From: Neospora caninum Liverpool
Lineage: Eukaryota > Apicomplexa > Conoidasida > Eucoccidiorida > Sarcocystidae
Direction of reading: 5' to 3'
NCBI RefSeq assembly: GCF_000208865.1
Contig: NC_018392.1
Location: 1,508,793-1,572,792, forward strand
Length of the DNA: 64,000 bases
Part shown: positions 24,522 through 36,900 of the stretch, piece after piece
Layout: every line of letters starts with the position of its first letter
How positions within the stretch are numbered: the stretch's first letter is position 1
Program-made: the position numbers and the translations under genes
The notes under the pieces: model-generated
Seen by the model: the letters and a program-made list of their open reading frames with translations, nothing else
What the model was told of the DNA's origin: nothing
Databases searched by the model: none

Positions 24522-27500
24522 ATGAAGAGCATTCGCCTGCTCGTGCTCCTCGTTTCCGCGTGGTCCGGCTGGCTTTTCGAGGCCGGGAGGCAGTCTGAAA
24601 ACCTCACTGAGACGGGCTCGGACCGGCCGTGGTTTCTGGCCGAGGCCTCGCCACTTCCCTCTCGGCGAGTCTCCTTCTGGAATCTTCCTCTCGAGGCGAA
24701 CGCGTTCCTCGACTCTCGACATTCTGTCGTTGCCTCTCAGCCTTCGCCGTTGTCAGGTCCACTCCGTTTTTCTTCCGATTCATCTCGCCTCTCCTGGCCT
24801 TCTCTCTCTGCTTCCTCTCCCCTTTCTCTGCCGCTCTCCCAGTCTCCCTGTGGAAGATTGGGATCCCGGCTGCCTTCTTTCGTCTTTTTGCGCCCGTCTC
24901 TCGCTCTCCAACCGTCGCCGCTCCCTCCGAGCAAGCGACAGGACTCTTTGAGGCCCACCACAAGACACGACAGGAGCCCTTCTCCTCACTGTCTGTCTTC
25001 TTCTGGTTGGTATTTTTTGGTCTTTTCGTCTCTCGCTCGCTCTCGGTGTCTCGCAAGCTCGTCTTCCTCCTCGCTCCTTCCACCGTCTTCTTCGGCTTGT
25101 TCTTCTGCTCCTGTGCGTCGCGGGTCTGTGGATTCCTCGCCGGATGGCGGATCGGAAGGCCAAGCGTTCTCGCGACAAGGGGGGGAACAGAAAAGGAAGT
25201 CGGAAGAAGAAATTCTCGTCACCAGGTTCGCCCCAAGCCCCACCGGTCCCCTGCACGTTGGGGGTGCGCGCGTTGCTCTGTTCAATTTTCTTCTTGCCAG
25301 AAAAAGACAGAAGGAAGAGAGGGAAAAAAACAGAGCGTCGGTGCATGAAACCACGCCTAAATCGATGTCGCCTTCCCCAGACTCACTGGCGACGCCTCCC
25401 TCATCTTCTCGATCCTCTTCTTCCTCTACCGCCTCTTCTTCCTCTACCTCCTCTTCTTCTGTTTCTCCTTCTCTCTCTCCTTCTCTTGCTTCTTCTCCTG
25501 TCTCTTCTTTTCCTTTGCGCACTCGCTCTTCCTTCCTTCTTCGCATCGAAGACACAGACGAGAAACGAAACGCGCAGGCAGCCTCATTCGCGGCTGCTCT
25601 TTTGGCAGATCTTCGGTGAGCTCGGGCGCACGGATCGGAGCCGTGTTGACCTGGCACCTGTTTCTCAACTGGAGGAACTCGCATGACGCGTGGAATAGTT
25701 GGTCCTCGACTCTTCGAGAGTTTAACCGCTGCTGCTGGGAATGAGAGGCTCTTTCGAAAGCCCTCCGTTTCCTGAGGGCTGTAGTTTCCCTCGGGTATAG
25801 TTTTGTCTGACTCTGGTTTCTGCGAGAGAGACAGTCTGCCTTGGCGGGTGCTGTCTCGCGACGCGCAAAAACGCCCTCCACCCCCCCTCCACAGGGGTTT
25901 TAGGCGAAGGCCTTTTCTCGTTGAAAGACGACCGGATGTGCGCCACCCGTTCTACTCGATTCTTCTCTCCCGTTCTCTCCTGCTTTACGCCTCAAACTTT
26001 CCAGCGCTTAACCTTCGTCTCCTTTGTCTCCTTTTCCGCTTTCAGGTGGCTCGGCATCATGTGGGACGAGGGCCCGGACGTCGGCGGCCCCGCAGGGCCG
26101 TATACCCAGTCCCTACGGACGGCCTTCTACGCGTGCGTCTCGAAGACAGAAACGGAAGGCGAAGCGAAAAAGAAGAAACGGGACAGAGGCTGGCCGAAAA
26201 AACCTGAGCGGAAAGGCGCGAATGGGAGACACCGCTCAGGGAAAGTGGAAAAGAGAACGGAGACTTCTGAGACGGAGCGATGGCCACGTGGAAGCGAGAA
26301 CACGTAAAGGGAACATGAAGAAGATGTAGCACACAGAGAGAAAAGAAAGGAAAGACCAGAGAGGGAGAGGAGAGACAGGGATGAAAGAGAAAGGAGAGAG
26401 AGAAGGGAACAGAAAGAGAAAGACGAGATGGTTGGGTGAACGAAAACGGAGACATCAGGGAGAAAGACCAGACCGAACAGCAAACAGATGATCCCAGACC
26501 GTGGGTGAGTAGCGCCACAGGGGTGACGCATCGATCGTCCCGTGCCTCTGTGCATTTTGTCTCTTTCTCTACACTCTCTCTGCCTGATGTTTGATGTCTC
26601 TCCCAGCGACGTCGGCAAGCAGCTGGTAACCGAGGGCTGTCTCTATCCCTGCTTCTGCACGAGAGACGACCTCCTCCGTCTCCGCCGCGCGGTAGGGCTC
26701 CAATTCTCGTTTTCACTCGTTGCGTCTCTTCTTCTGTTCGGCTTCTCGACACCTCTAAACTACCGCTGCTCTACCACTGTACACGCGTCTCTGCGGACTC
26801 CTCGCCCTCAGTCGCCTCCACGTCTGCCTCGCGTCCTCTTTCCTCTCTTTCTCTCCTCTCTCTCTTTCCTCGCGTCCTCTCTTCTCTCTCTCCTCTATCT
26901 CTCTCTCTTCTCTCTCTCCTCTCTCTCTTTCCTCGCGTCCTCTCTTTCCTCTCTCTTCTCTCTCTTTCCTCTCTCTTCTCTCTCTCCTCTCTTTCTCTCC
27001 TCTCTTTCTCTCCTCTCTTTCGCTTTTCCTTTTTTTCCTCTTCTCTTGCGTGTTTCCTTCTCACTTCCTTCTCTCTTTCATCTTTCTCTTTCTCGTCCTC
27101 TCGCCTTCTGGACTTCTCTCCTTGTCCGCGTCGCCTCCTGTGTCTGTCGGCGGTCTCGTTTTGTTCTGCACGCCGCGCAAACTTCGCTTCTCCTTCCTCT
27201 CTCTCTTCACAGGCAGTTGCAGCTGGAGAAAGGCCGCGCTACAACGGGGCGTGTCGGGCGCTGTCTCCTGCGGAACAGGCGCGGCAGCTGGAAGAGGCCC
27301 GCGAGAAAAACGCCGCGTTCACGCTTCGGTTCAAGTACGCGAGTGTCTGAGTCACCCGTCTGGACACAGAGCGGACGCCGGCTCCCCAGCCCCCGAACCG
27401 CTGCATGCGCGATCTTTCTCTTTGCTTCACGCGCGGGCAGCGAAGGTGCAGAAAAACGAGGCCTTTCCTCTCGGTCCACTTCAAGCTCCCTCGGCGCAAC

Positions 27501-30500
27501 TGCTCGATCTGGAGCGGGGCGGGGGCACCACGGAGACGGTCTGGTGTTTTTCGCATCGTCGACTGGTGTTACGCGAGCGTTCTACTTCTGAAACACTGCG
27601 CTCCTGTCTAGACGCCTGAAAGTCGCGCGACAGTCTTCCTTCTCAGCTGCAAGCTCTCGAGAAGACGCGGGGGGAGTGCACTGCGTCGCTCCATCTCGTC
27701 AAGATAGGCAGACGCTTTTCTCTCCACAAAAAAACGCTTTACGGGAAGCAGGCGCAGTCGAAACGCTTGACGCCCGGCGCCGTCTCCCGTGTGACGTCTG
27801 CTCTTTACCCCTGCAGAGTCCCAGAAAGCCTCGAGTTTGTCCAGATCAACGACGCGCTGCGAGGCCCTGTGCGGTTGCCAAAGAACGCTTTAAGCGATTT
27901 CCTCTGCTTTCGTCGTGTCTACTTCAAAACGAAGGAGCCCGGCGTCCGATGCCCGAGTTCAACAACCAATCGATCTGGAATCACCGCTAGTGTTGCACAC
28001 ATTCCGTCCCCTCTGTCGCCCGATTTCTCTTCTCCCTCCGCTTCTTCGCCCTCGTCTTTTGCTTCCCTTTCTCCTCCCTCGTGGATTCATGACTCTGTGG
28101 AACTGGAGGCTCCGGTCTACAACTTTTGCGTCGCTCTCGACGACTGGGCCATGGGCGTCACGCACGTCGTGCGGGGCTGCGATCATCTCATCAACGCTGC
28201 CAGGTAAAACGCGTGTGCCCCGTAACTTTGCCGCTCCGTGCAGAGTCCCCTATACTTATCCATACCACGAAACACATGCACGTCCACGAATGACATATTT
28301 GATTACATACAAATATACCTGCATGCGTATATATATATATATATTGGTATGTCATGGACGTATGCATGGACACTTGTCAGGTGTCCCGTGTGCGTGTGTG
28401 TTCCTTGGCGTCGTTCCTTCTAAGGCAAAGTAGCTGTTTTGTTCGTGTCTCCACAGACGCTTTTTCCCGCGTGTGGCTGTTGCGCTTCTGTCTCGTGAAG
28501 GCCCTTTGACGGAGACTCCGTCTGCGTCGAACCCCGAAACCGTTGGTGGCCGTGTATCTGGAGAGTGTGGTGCAGCAGGCTGTCTTTTCAGCTGGCTCCG
28601 CTTCTCCTGCAGGGAGACGCGTGCGGATGAGAGGCGTTGTGTGCGTGGGGTTGAAAAACGCGGTTGCGGTCGATTGGGCTTCCCTTTGCGGTCTTCTTGT
28701 CTTTCCAATCTGTGTTCTCAGCCAAGTTCTGCTCCTGCGCGCCCTGAACGCAACTGTGCCTGTATACGTCCACAGCGGTCTTCTCTGTTCTCCCACCGGA
28801 GCGAAAATAAGCAAGCGCAGCGTGGGCGGTCTCAACGGCGCAGGCGGAGAGCAGCCAATTGCGGACCGCAGAGAAGAAGCGGGCGAGGACGGAGACAGGA
28901 GACAGAAAGCGACTCGGGCCCATCCTGTGGGCGCACTCTTCGATTTGAGACGTGCACCGCGCCGCCACGAAGAGGGAAGCGAGGAGAACTGCGAAGCCAG
29001 AGACGTTGGAGACGAAGAACGGTGTGGACCACACCACGAAGAAGGAGAGGACGGAAAGCAGGAAGGCGAAAGGGTGCGAGGCACAGGTCGATTTCTACAT
29101 GCAGAGGAGTCTGAAGAGGAAGGCGAGGAGGAACAGGCAGCGCAAGGACGAGCCAGCGAAGTGTGGCGCTTTTCTCCGTACACAGTTGAGGGACTGAGAC
29201 GGAGAGGCTTCCTGCCGGAGGCAGTGCTTCTTTTTCTCTCGGGTGCTCACGACAAAGTGTCGAGGTGCGTTCGAAAATCGCTGAGAATCTGGAAAGAGTA
29301 GAGACAGGCGAGTACGTGTGGACGGGCGCAGACACTGAAGGCAGCCACAGCGGGATTTGACGCCAGCGAAGAACCAAGCGAGTGCGAGGCGGGCCCCGGT
29401 GGCCACAGAAAGGACAAGATCCCAGGAAGGATTCTCCTTTAGCGCTGCACACTTAAGCCTGTCTGGAGGGGCGGGGTGGAGACGAGAGCTATAGAAACCA
29501 TATTTCGTTTTCGTTCACGTGAGATGCGTCTGGCTCTTTTCCGCCCCGCTCCGTCACTCTCGGGGTCCTCGGTCGCCGTTTGCCTGCCGGTGCAGAGTGT
29601 CGGACTTGCTCGAGACGTTTTCGGTCGAGGATGTGGGCGCGTCCAACCTCGTCTTTGACGAGGCGTTGCTTCTGCATCTTCACTTCAAATTGATTCGCCA
29701 GGTAGACGCCACACGCGGCCGTTCTGCGTCCTTCGCTCTCTCGCGTCTTCCCATCTCCACCTTTCTCCAGTTTGTCTCCTGGTTCCCGCCGTCGTCCGTT
29801 GCCACTTCCGCCTACCTCAGCCCCGCAGTGCACGCCTTGTTTGTTTCCTTCGGTGTGTTTTCTCCCGTGACCGGCGCTCTCTCTCTCTCGTGCACGCTTT
29901 CTTTCTTTTCTTGTCTCCCCTTTCGTCTCTCTGACTCCTCTCTGGGGTGCGCCCTCCCTCGGTCCGGTTTGCGTCGCTCCGCACAGGCGCTCCAGGAGGG
30001 CGATCGCTGTCTCCTCACCCGGCACCTCTGGACTCTCCTGCGTCTGGCGACGACGCCGCCCGAGCAGCCGCGGGCGAAGGCGCAGAAAGGAGCCCTCGAG
30101 GCGCGGAGCTGCGAAGCCTCGACGCGACGCGGAGACCGAGAGAAGCGAGCGCCAGGCGCTGGCGGGCCGCCGCAGTCGCCAGCCGCCGCACAAAGAACCT
30201 GGGATGGGGACCAGTGCGGAGTGGAGAGAAGAGAACTCAGCGAACGCGCGACAGAGACAGGCGGCGCAACCCCAGACGCACACGACGCCGCTGAAGAACG
30301 GAACGAACCAGAAGGAAGAGAACAAGGGAAAGAAGAAGAGGGGTGTGCGATTTCGACGGCTGCTGTCGCAGAGCTTCTGTCGGGCCTCTTTGGACAGCCA
30401 ATTGAGGCGGTTTCCGATGGGGCAAATCGACCGGAACGGCTTGTGGCGAAGCGCCGAAAATCGAGCAGGCCTGCGCTGAGGCACTTTTTTCTCCTTGCCG

Positions 30501-32028
30501 CCTCCTTGCTGCTTCCCCAGTACGTCTCCCCCCCAGAGACGCTGAGGGCGTTGTCGCGCCTCCTGCGAACAGCGCTGCCCGCGCCCCGCGCCGGGGGAGA
30601 AGAAGTCCGCGAGGAGAGGAGACATGCAACGCGGCGCGAGGAGGCAGGGAAGACCGAGGAGAGACCCCGGGAAGACGCGGTTCCCCAGAGAGTGCTCGAC
30701 AACATCGAGGCGTTCAAGCGTCTCGCACGCTATCTGTTTCCAGATGAGGCCTCGTATGCGTCGTTTGGAGGCGGACTTCTCCAAGTTGTCGAGGAAATGA
30801 AGGCCATCGAGTTCGCGTCCTCCCCAGGGTCGTCTTCTCCGCGCTCGTCTGCTTCGGCTCATTCCCCGTGCGCAGATTCTTCTCGTTCTACCAGCCGAAT
30901 CGGGTCTTCTTCTCGCGTCTCGCTTGCCGTCGCCGAAGAACGGAACCGCGAGGAAGGCTCGCAAGACAGTCACGACCGCGCCCGTAGACTGTTTGACCAC
31001 TGGATCACCAGAAGCCTGGAAGCCTGCAAGCTCTCCAAAAAACTGTTTCTCTACCTCCTCCGGTTCGCCCTCACCGGGCGAGAAGAAGGCGCGCCGCTCC
31101 GACAGCTGGTAAGGGTCTGTTTTCGGCGTGCGTTCCTCTGCCTGCTTGTCTCTCCACATTCTTCCGTCTTGCGCCACGAAAGGTTTCGTCGGGGGAAGCG
31201 CGGATCGAAAAAGGCGAACGCGATTCCTTTGTACCCGAGGCATCTCTGCCAAAAACGCGATGCTTTCCAGACATCCCCCCGTTTCCGCTCATCGTCAGGG
31301 TGGTGTGTTTCTTTTCCCCGGCCTTGTGGATGTTTTTCGCCATCTCTCGCTCTTTGCGTGGTTCGTGGACCATATCGTGCTCGAACGCCTCGCTTTTCGA
31401 CTTGCTCCTGCGTCTCCCGCTTCCTCTGGAGGACACGTGTCTGGATCTCTTTCGCGAGGCGTTTCGCGTCTCCTTGCCTCCTTGCTTGAGAAAAAATGAT
31501 GCGGCGCCCTGTGCGTCTCCTGGCACTTGAGCCATCTCTTCTCGCCACGAGGCTGGGCCCCCCTTTTTTTGCTCTTGGAGGCTCGTGCGTCATCTGGAGA
31601 TTGACGTCTGCGTTGCGCGCCTGCAGCTTCTCCTTCTCAGCCTCGCCGAGCAAGCGGGTCTGAGGTCGAGGCCTTCCGTGAGTCTGCGCGCGGCGTCGGC
31701 AGAGGAGCAGAAAGTGCCCACGTTTTGTGAGGAAAAGAGAGACAGAGCCGACCGAAGGGACAGAGCCAAACCGAATCGTCGGGAGGCAGCGCGAGAAATG
31801 AGAGAGGACGGAGTCGACCTTGGAAGCGAAGAGAAGACTGAACGAGGCCACCAAGAAGCGCAGAAAGGGGAACCTTTGGAAGTCGCAAACGGTGGAGAGA
31901 ACACGACAGAGAGAAGCCAGTGGTATTCAGAGCCTGCTGCTTCACTTCCCCTTCGCTTTGATACCTTAACGGATAGGCTGAACGCCTTGAAAGACTTCGT
32001 GAACAGTTTGGAGAACCGGAATCAATAA
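24522..32028 (+). CDS. Organellar (apicoplast-type) glutamyl-tRNA synthetase
   Basis: Class I GluRS charges tRNA with glutamate using ATP. Nine exons: 24522-25615, 26046-26132, 26607-26691, 27213-27334, 27817-28203, 28722-29264, 29596-29701, 29987-31108, 31627-32028; phases agree; 1315 aa, against about 470-500 in bacteria. The start [16 protein letters not shown] (good AAGATG context) is a signal-peptide-like stretch followed by ~200 residues that can hold a transit peptide, which fits apicoplast import. Motifs: [14 protein letters not shown] with the HIGH variant at H245; [11 protein letters not shown] (342-346); CFC then YNGAC, resembling the bacterial GluRS zinc site; [17 protein letters not shown]; the KMSKS loop KISKR at 620-624; and LRFALTG (~1166) of the anticodon-binding half. 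Long Ser-, Arg- or Glu-rich insertions explain the size. Known: Plasmodium apicoplasts use a non-discriminating GluRS plus GatAB; that this enzyme does so is inference. Confidence 0.9.
26790..27110 (+). repeat. 320-bp pyrimidine tract in synthetase intron 3
   Basis: Almost pure CT sequence built of ctctctttcctc and cgcgtcctct blocks, filling the intron 26692-27212 upstream of the acceptor CTCTTCACAG. A tract of this length can adopt triplex (H-DNA) structure and also acts as an extended polypyrimidine tract. Confidence 0.85.
28326..28345. repeat. (AT)n microsatellite in synthetase intron 5
   Basis: Short TA run in the intron 28204-28721. Confidence 0.9.
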
Positions 32029-32130
32029 CTGACTCATCGTGGGAGGGAAACGAGCAAGGCCTCCTTTCGATCTCCTAGTTGGTCTTCGCCTTCTCTTCCT
32101 TCTCTACATGCTACAAAGAAGACTTTCCGG

Positions 32131-32131
<1 letters not shown>

Positions 32132-32168
<37 letters not shown>
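32132..32168. repeat. Compound (TC)n(TA)n microsatellite
   Basis: About 10 TC units run directly into about 8 TA units, roughly 100 bp past the synthetase stop codon. Confidence 0.93.
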
Positions 32169-32331
32169 GTATATATTGAGTGATATGTAGACGGACATAC
32201 TCAAGCAGGGCTGTGCCGCTCATGCACTTTTCTCATTTGCCGTTATTCAAACGTAGCTACGAGGGAATACAACGTAACTCGGCCAATTAAAATGTCTTTG
32301 TGGGCCTCTTTCTGCATATCTGTAAAGAGAC

Positions 32332-32332
<1 letters not shown>

Positions 32333-32366
<34 letters not shown>

Positions 32367-32426
32367 TTTGTGTCAGTATGTGTACGTGGATATCATCTCG
32401 ATGTATATATATATATATATATATAT
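32333..32426. repeat. Two (TA)n microsatellites
   Basis: TA runs at 32333-32363 and 32405-32426, separated by about 40 bp of unique sequence. Confidence 0.9.
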
Positions 32427-33987
32427 GTAGATATATGCAGACGGATGGGTGCCTTTTCAGGTACGTGCGGGATGTTGGTGCGCAAGGGCGTCGATGGTGT
32501 TATTTGGTCAGTTCCCTTTTCGAGGGAGAGACTGTAGATTTGGCTACTCATTCACGACCAATTCACTTGTCAAGTCTTCTCCAACGCATAGCAAGAAGGC
32601 GCGAATGCAGCGCCACTGAGAAGCGTGAAGCGTCAGTCGAACAGAGGAAATCGATTTTCAATCGGCGCTGAATCTCAGCGACTTCTTTAAGGTGTACCCA
32701 CGAAGTGCTAATGCCAGTTTCATTCTAACATGTTTGCTTTTTTCTAAAAACAGGTGCACGTTTCCAGATAGTTTGTAGCTATATTTTACAGTCTGGTTTG
32801 AGCCTATAAAAGCATTTTTGTCAGGAAACGAATTTGTTCGCGCACGGCACTAACATGGACACTTGCATTCATTGTTCTCTCGGAGAGAACACCCTCCTCC
32901 GTGCCGTAGGTTGAGCCCTCTGCTTGCTGCTTGTACCGTTTATAAGGAAATTCCCCGGCTCAGAGCACAGAGGGAGATGAAAGTCCGCGCCTAGTTGTGC
33001 ATGCAAACGCGTTCTCGTGGCCGCTCTGCTTCAGGATGGTGGTAGGGGCACAGCCTCTGTGTGAGCGTGGGGGCGGGTGCTGCCTACTGCGTCTGGGCTG
33101 AAACGGCGATTCGCATCAGGAGCGAAACGCGAACGCGGCGAGGACGCCCAGCCAGCAAAGCGGAGGACTCGCCGAGGGAAGAAGCCTCGGATACGAGGTG
33201 AAAGAGAGGGCTAGCGACCGCACAGGGACGGGGACACTGGGAAAAGTGGAAACGAACTCGACGCGCAAATCGAACAAAGCTGGAGCAGCAGCGGGGTTCG
33301 GGTGGAGATTCGAAAAACTTTGGCGAAGCGCAAATACAAGGGCGCGGTAGCAGTCGCCGATCCCGGAAAAAAGTGCTCCAAATCGAACGGCGCTCGGCCC
33401 CGCGAAGGGCGACTTCCTCGCCTCTGGCTCCAGCCCTCGCTCGTCTGGTTAACACCAAAATGTCTCCTCTGCCCGGAAGCCCCAGGAAATCAAATCGGGA
33501 GACCTCGGCAAAACAATTCTGTAACAACGGGGTAAAAGCCCCGCGCCACGCAAAGGAGAAAAGACAGCCAGGAAGCAAGACAGAGAGGCAACAGGGAGGC
33601 AGTCTGGTCCTGTCGACGGACGCGCAAATGCCCTAAAGCCACTCTCCCCCTCTCGGAGAAGTTCGCACTTCTTATCCGAAGACAAACCCGCCACACTGCC
33701 TTCTCGCGTTTGCTCTCCCCTGAACTGTGTACACTATATACAAGGCGGTCGACACCCTGGACCCTGGACGCAGGCAGACGGAGTCCGAGAGTCCCCGAGC
33801 GCCGCTACTTCGGAGTTTTTGCACGCTCTCCGGGTCCACTCGAGAAGCGTCGCTGAACCTGACTCGTCTGAAACGGAGGTTCTTCTGGCTCTTCTTGAAG
33901 TTTCCCTCGCGAGTGCAGCCGCGCGACACTGTTAGCGGCCTCGTCCATCTACGCGTCAAAGTGAACTGTCAAGAGACCCGAAGGACA

Positions 33988-36900
33988 TCAGATGGCGACC
34001 CGGGATTCGACATCCAACAGGTCGAACGGGGATTTCTGCTGCGTCCCTCGCTCCCCTGGGCCCCCACCGCCCACTCTGCCTTCGGAATCTGGGGCCTCGT
34101 CTCCTCGCGCCGCCTCTCGGCTTGTGCGGTCTTCGGAGCTCTTCGGCGCGTACTCGACGCCGCCCTGCGTGGCGACCGGCTTCCGGTCCAGCGGCGTAGC
34201 GCCTTCGCGAGGGCCCTCGCCGCCTTCCCCCCTGGAAGCGCCTTGCCATGTGTCTCCCTGACGCTCTTCTCTGGGCTCGACAGCGCCTGGCGAATCTGCA
34301 CTGGATTCGCGGGCTGCGTCGCGGGAGACAGTCGACGCGACGCTGTCTCGCTTCTTCTCGGAAGCGACAGCGCGAGGGGCGAACTTGTCGACGGGCGCAT
34401 GGGCCGCCTCGGGCGTCGGGTAGAAGGCGGCCGGGCCCGCACGCACTGGGTTCTCTGCGCAGGCTGCGCGCAGCAGGCGCTGGGTCGGCGCGATGTTCTT
34501 CTGCACGCGCCACTCGAGCCGGTCTTTCAGCACGCAAATGATCGCCTGGTGTTTCGCGTCGATCGCCTCAAACTCCTCAGGCGCGTTCTGGAGCTGCCGC
34601 CAGCGCTCGCTGTTTGCGAACGCGTTCTGGAGGCAACGCCCTCTGCACGCAAAAAGACGCAAAAACGCCTTTCTCGCCCATCTCCCGAAAGCAGAGGAAT
34701 CCGCAGCCCGCAGGAAAAAAGTGTGCGGCCCATGCAAGCTTCTCGAGAAAGCAACGGGGCGAGAGAAAGCGGGCGCGAATCGAGATGTCGGATCGCTTAC
34801 TGAATCTCGTCAGTTGTGTCGACTGCAGCGATTTCTTCGTAGAGAGGAATGATGATGAAGCGAAGAAAACCTTCTTGGCCCTTGGGAAAGTCGGCGTGTT
34901 TCCTCCGGTCAAACATTGGCGTGATGGTGCGGCCTAGCCACGAAACACCGCGGAAAGCCGGAGCGAACAGATCCAGGAAGAAAGCACCGAACGCAAAACC
35001 TTCACACCCCACCACGTCATGGCTTTACCTAGATTGCAAACAAGCATTTAGATATATTATTGTTTTTTGCATGTAGGTTCCTTCCCGATGTACAGAGAGT
35101 AGTGCACATACGGAGTAAACGCGCGTTCTCCCTGGACACAGGCACGTCGGTGGGTCTCTGTATCTTGAGGGACACACAGGTGGATACTGAAATCTAAGAA
35201 AGGAAGACAGAGAAAGACAGACACATATAAACACCTATGCATCATACATACCTATATGCATCCAGAAATATGCATATCCGTATCTGTGTGTATCGGATGG
35301 AGAAAGGTACCCCACGTGGCCGCGTTCCCTGGGAGGAAAAGTTCCTACATATGTGCAGTCGCCGTCACGCACAGAACTCGCATCCCGCGAGCTCTGCCCT
35401 CTTTGTGTGCACAGAGCAGCGAAGGGGACAAAGTGAAACATCCCTCGAGAAGACGAACCTTGCGCGAGTTCGATGTCGCCCTGTTCGTAGAACTCGGAGG
35501 CTGCGCGGTACGACCAGCTGACATGGCTCTCCCACGAGAGCAGGCCGTGGCTGACATCGCCGCCTTTGATGCACATTCGCAGCAGCATCCTGAAGAGGAG
35601 AAAAAGCTCGACAAGGAAGTTCGTGGAAAGACGCGAAAAGCAGGCGCCTCCCCACGACGTGTCTTCCGCCAAAGTTCCTTGTCACCCAGCCGGTTGAGAG
35701 CCGAGCAGAGGGGGGGGGGGATACCGCGAGAAACTACTCGGAGCAAAATCCTTTCCACGGCCTCTTCTCTCAGTGTCTCCTTCGTTTCTCGCTCTCGTTT
35801 CTTCCCCCCTCACGCCTCATGCAGATGCCGAGGGCCCCATCTACCCCCGGAAACGTGGGAAATGGAAATGAGGTAGGCGAGGCGTCCGGGTCTTGTCAAA
35901 AGGTTTGAAGGAACTTGTAACAAATAGTGCAACCGTTTTTCCTGCTGTACATACATATCGTTTTTAGTTTTGTTTTGGACTCTAGGCAACGCTTTACAAC
36001 GGGGACAGCAGTTCCTTACGACACGTCGTCGTCGTTCGTTCGGCAGAACTCCGGCGAATTCCGACGAAGACGGAACTTGGAGAGCGTCTCGAAGTGCATC
36101 TTCATGTCGGTCGCGAGAATGAGATCGATCATGCGGTTTCGGACAATCTGAAATTCCTGGAAAACACAATTCCACGCCAGAGAACAGACAGGAGCAACAC
36201 AAAACGTGACACAGACACCGCGCGCAGAGAGTCGAGAGCCCAGACGGGAAAGGGGGAGGGCGCGAGAGTGTGCTCGAGAAAATGTGGAGATCTTCGACTT
36301 GTTGAATTCAAAAGAAACTGTCGAGCTGTACACACCTGCCTGTCGCCGGCTTCTAAGATATCAGTTCTGAGAAAGGGTGAAGTGCAAAACCGGAAAGACC
36401 ACCGACGGAGCAAGTCGGGACGAGTCATAAAAATACAAGCAGCATATATACAGGCACATCTACGTAGTACACCCTGCGCTCAAACGTCCATTTACACGCA
36501 AATCTACATACTTAGGGATAGACAGAGGTAGGCAGATCGATCGAGAGACACACGAGCCTCGCACGCCGGGCGGTTTAAAGCTGCCGACCACAGAAACCGA
36601 ACGGCTTTGAATCGACAGCGTCGTCGAAGACAATCACAAGATCGTTCGCCTCCCTCAAAGAGCGCATGCAGCTGCATGCACGCATCTATGAATATGCAAG
36701 AATACGCGGTTCTATAGGGTGTGCGTCTCCTGTGTGATGGCGTATTCTCTTTAGAAGGGAAAAGAACACAGATTCTTCGTTTCCTTGGCACTCACTTCCG
36801 GTGAGAGATGCATGAACAGATTACACTCCGGCCTGAAGAGCAGAAAAAAAACACCGGAGAGGAGACGAAGTGCAGGTGCACGCCGCGGGCCCTCGCACAA

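Larger units (their letters stand above)
32029..33987. other. Convergent 3' spacer between the synthetase and the phosphodiesterase
   Basis: Both flanking genes end here. Left half: (TC)n-(TA)n at 32132-32168 and two further (TA)n runs (32333-32363 and 32405-32426). Segment 32690-32830 is AT-rich and non-repetitive. From 33060 to 33960 base composition returns to GC-rich and there are open frames of 80-165 codons on both strands, none recognisable; this is most simply 3' UTR. Confidence 0.6.

Noticed and set aside
29489..31252. 587-codon open frame on the minus strand
   Set aside because: It lies antisense to synthetase exons 7-8, is Arg/Ser-rich in the manner of a shadow frame and shows no domain; the sense strand carries conserved GluRS sequence with agreeing splice phases.
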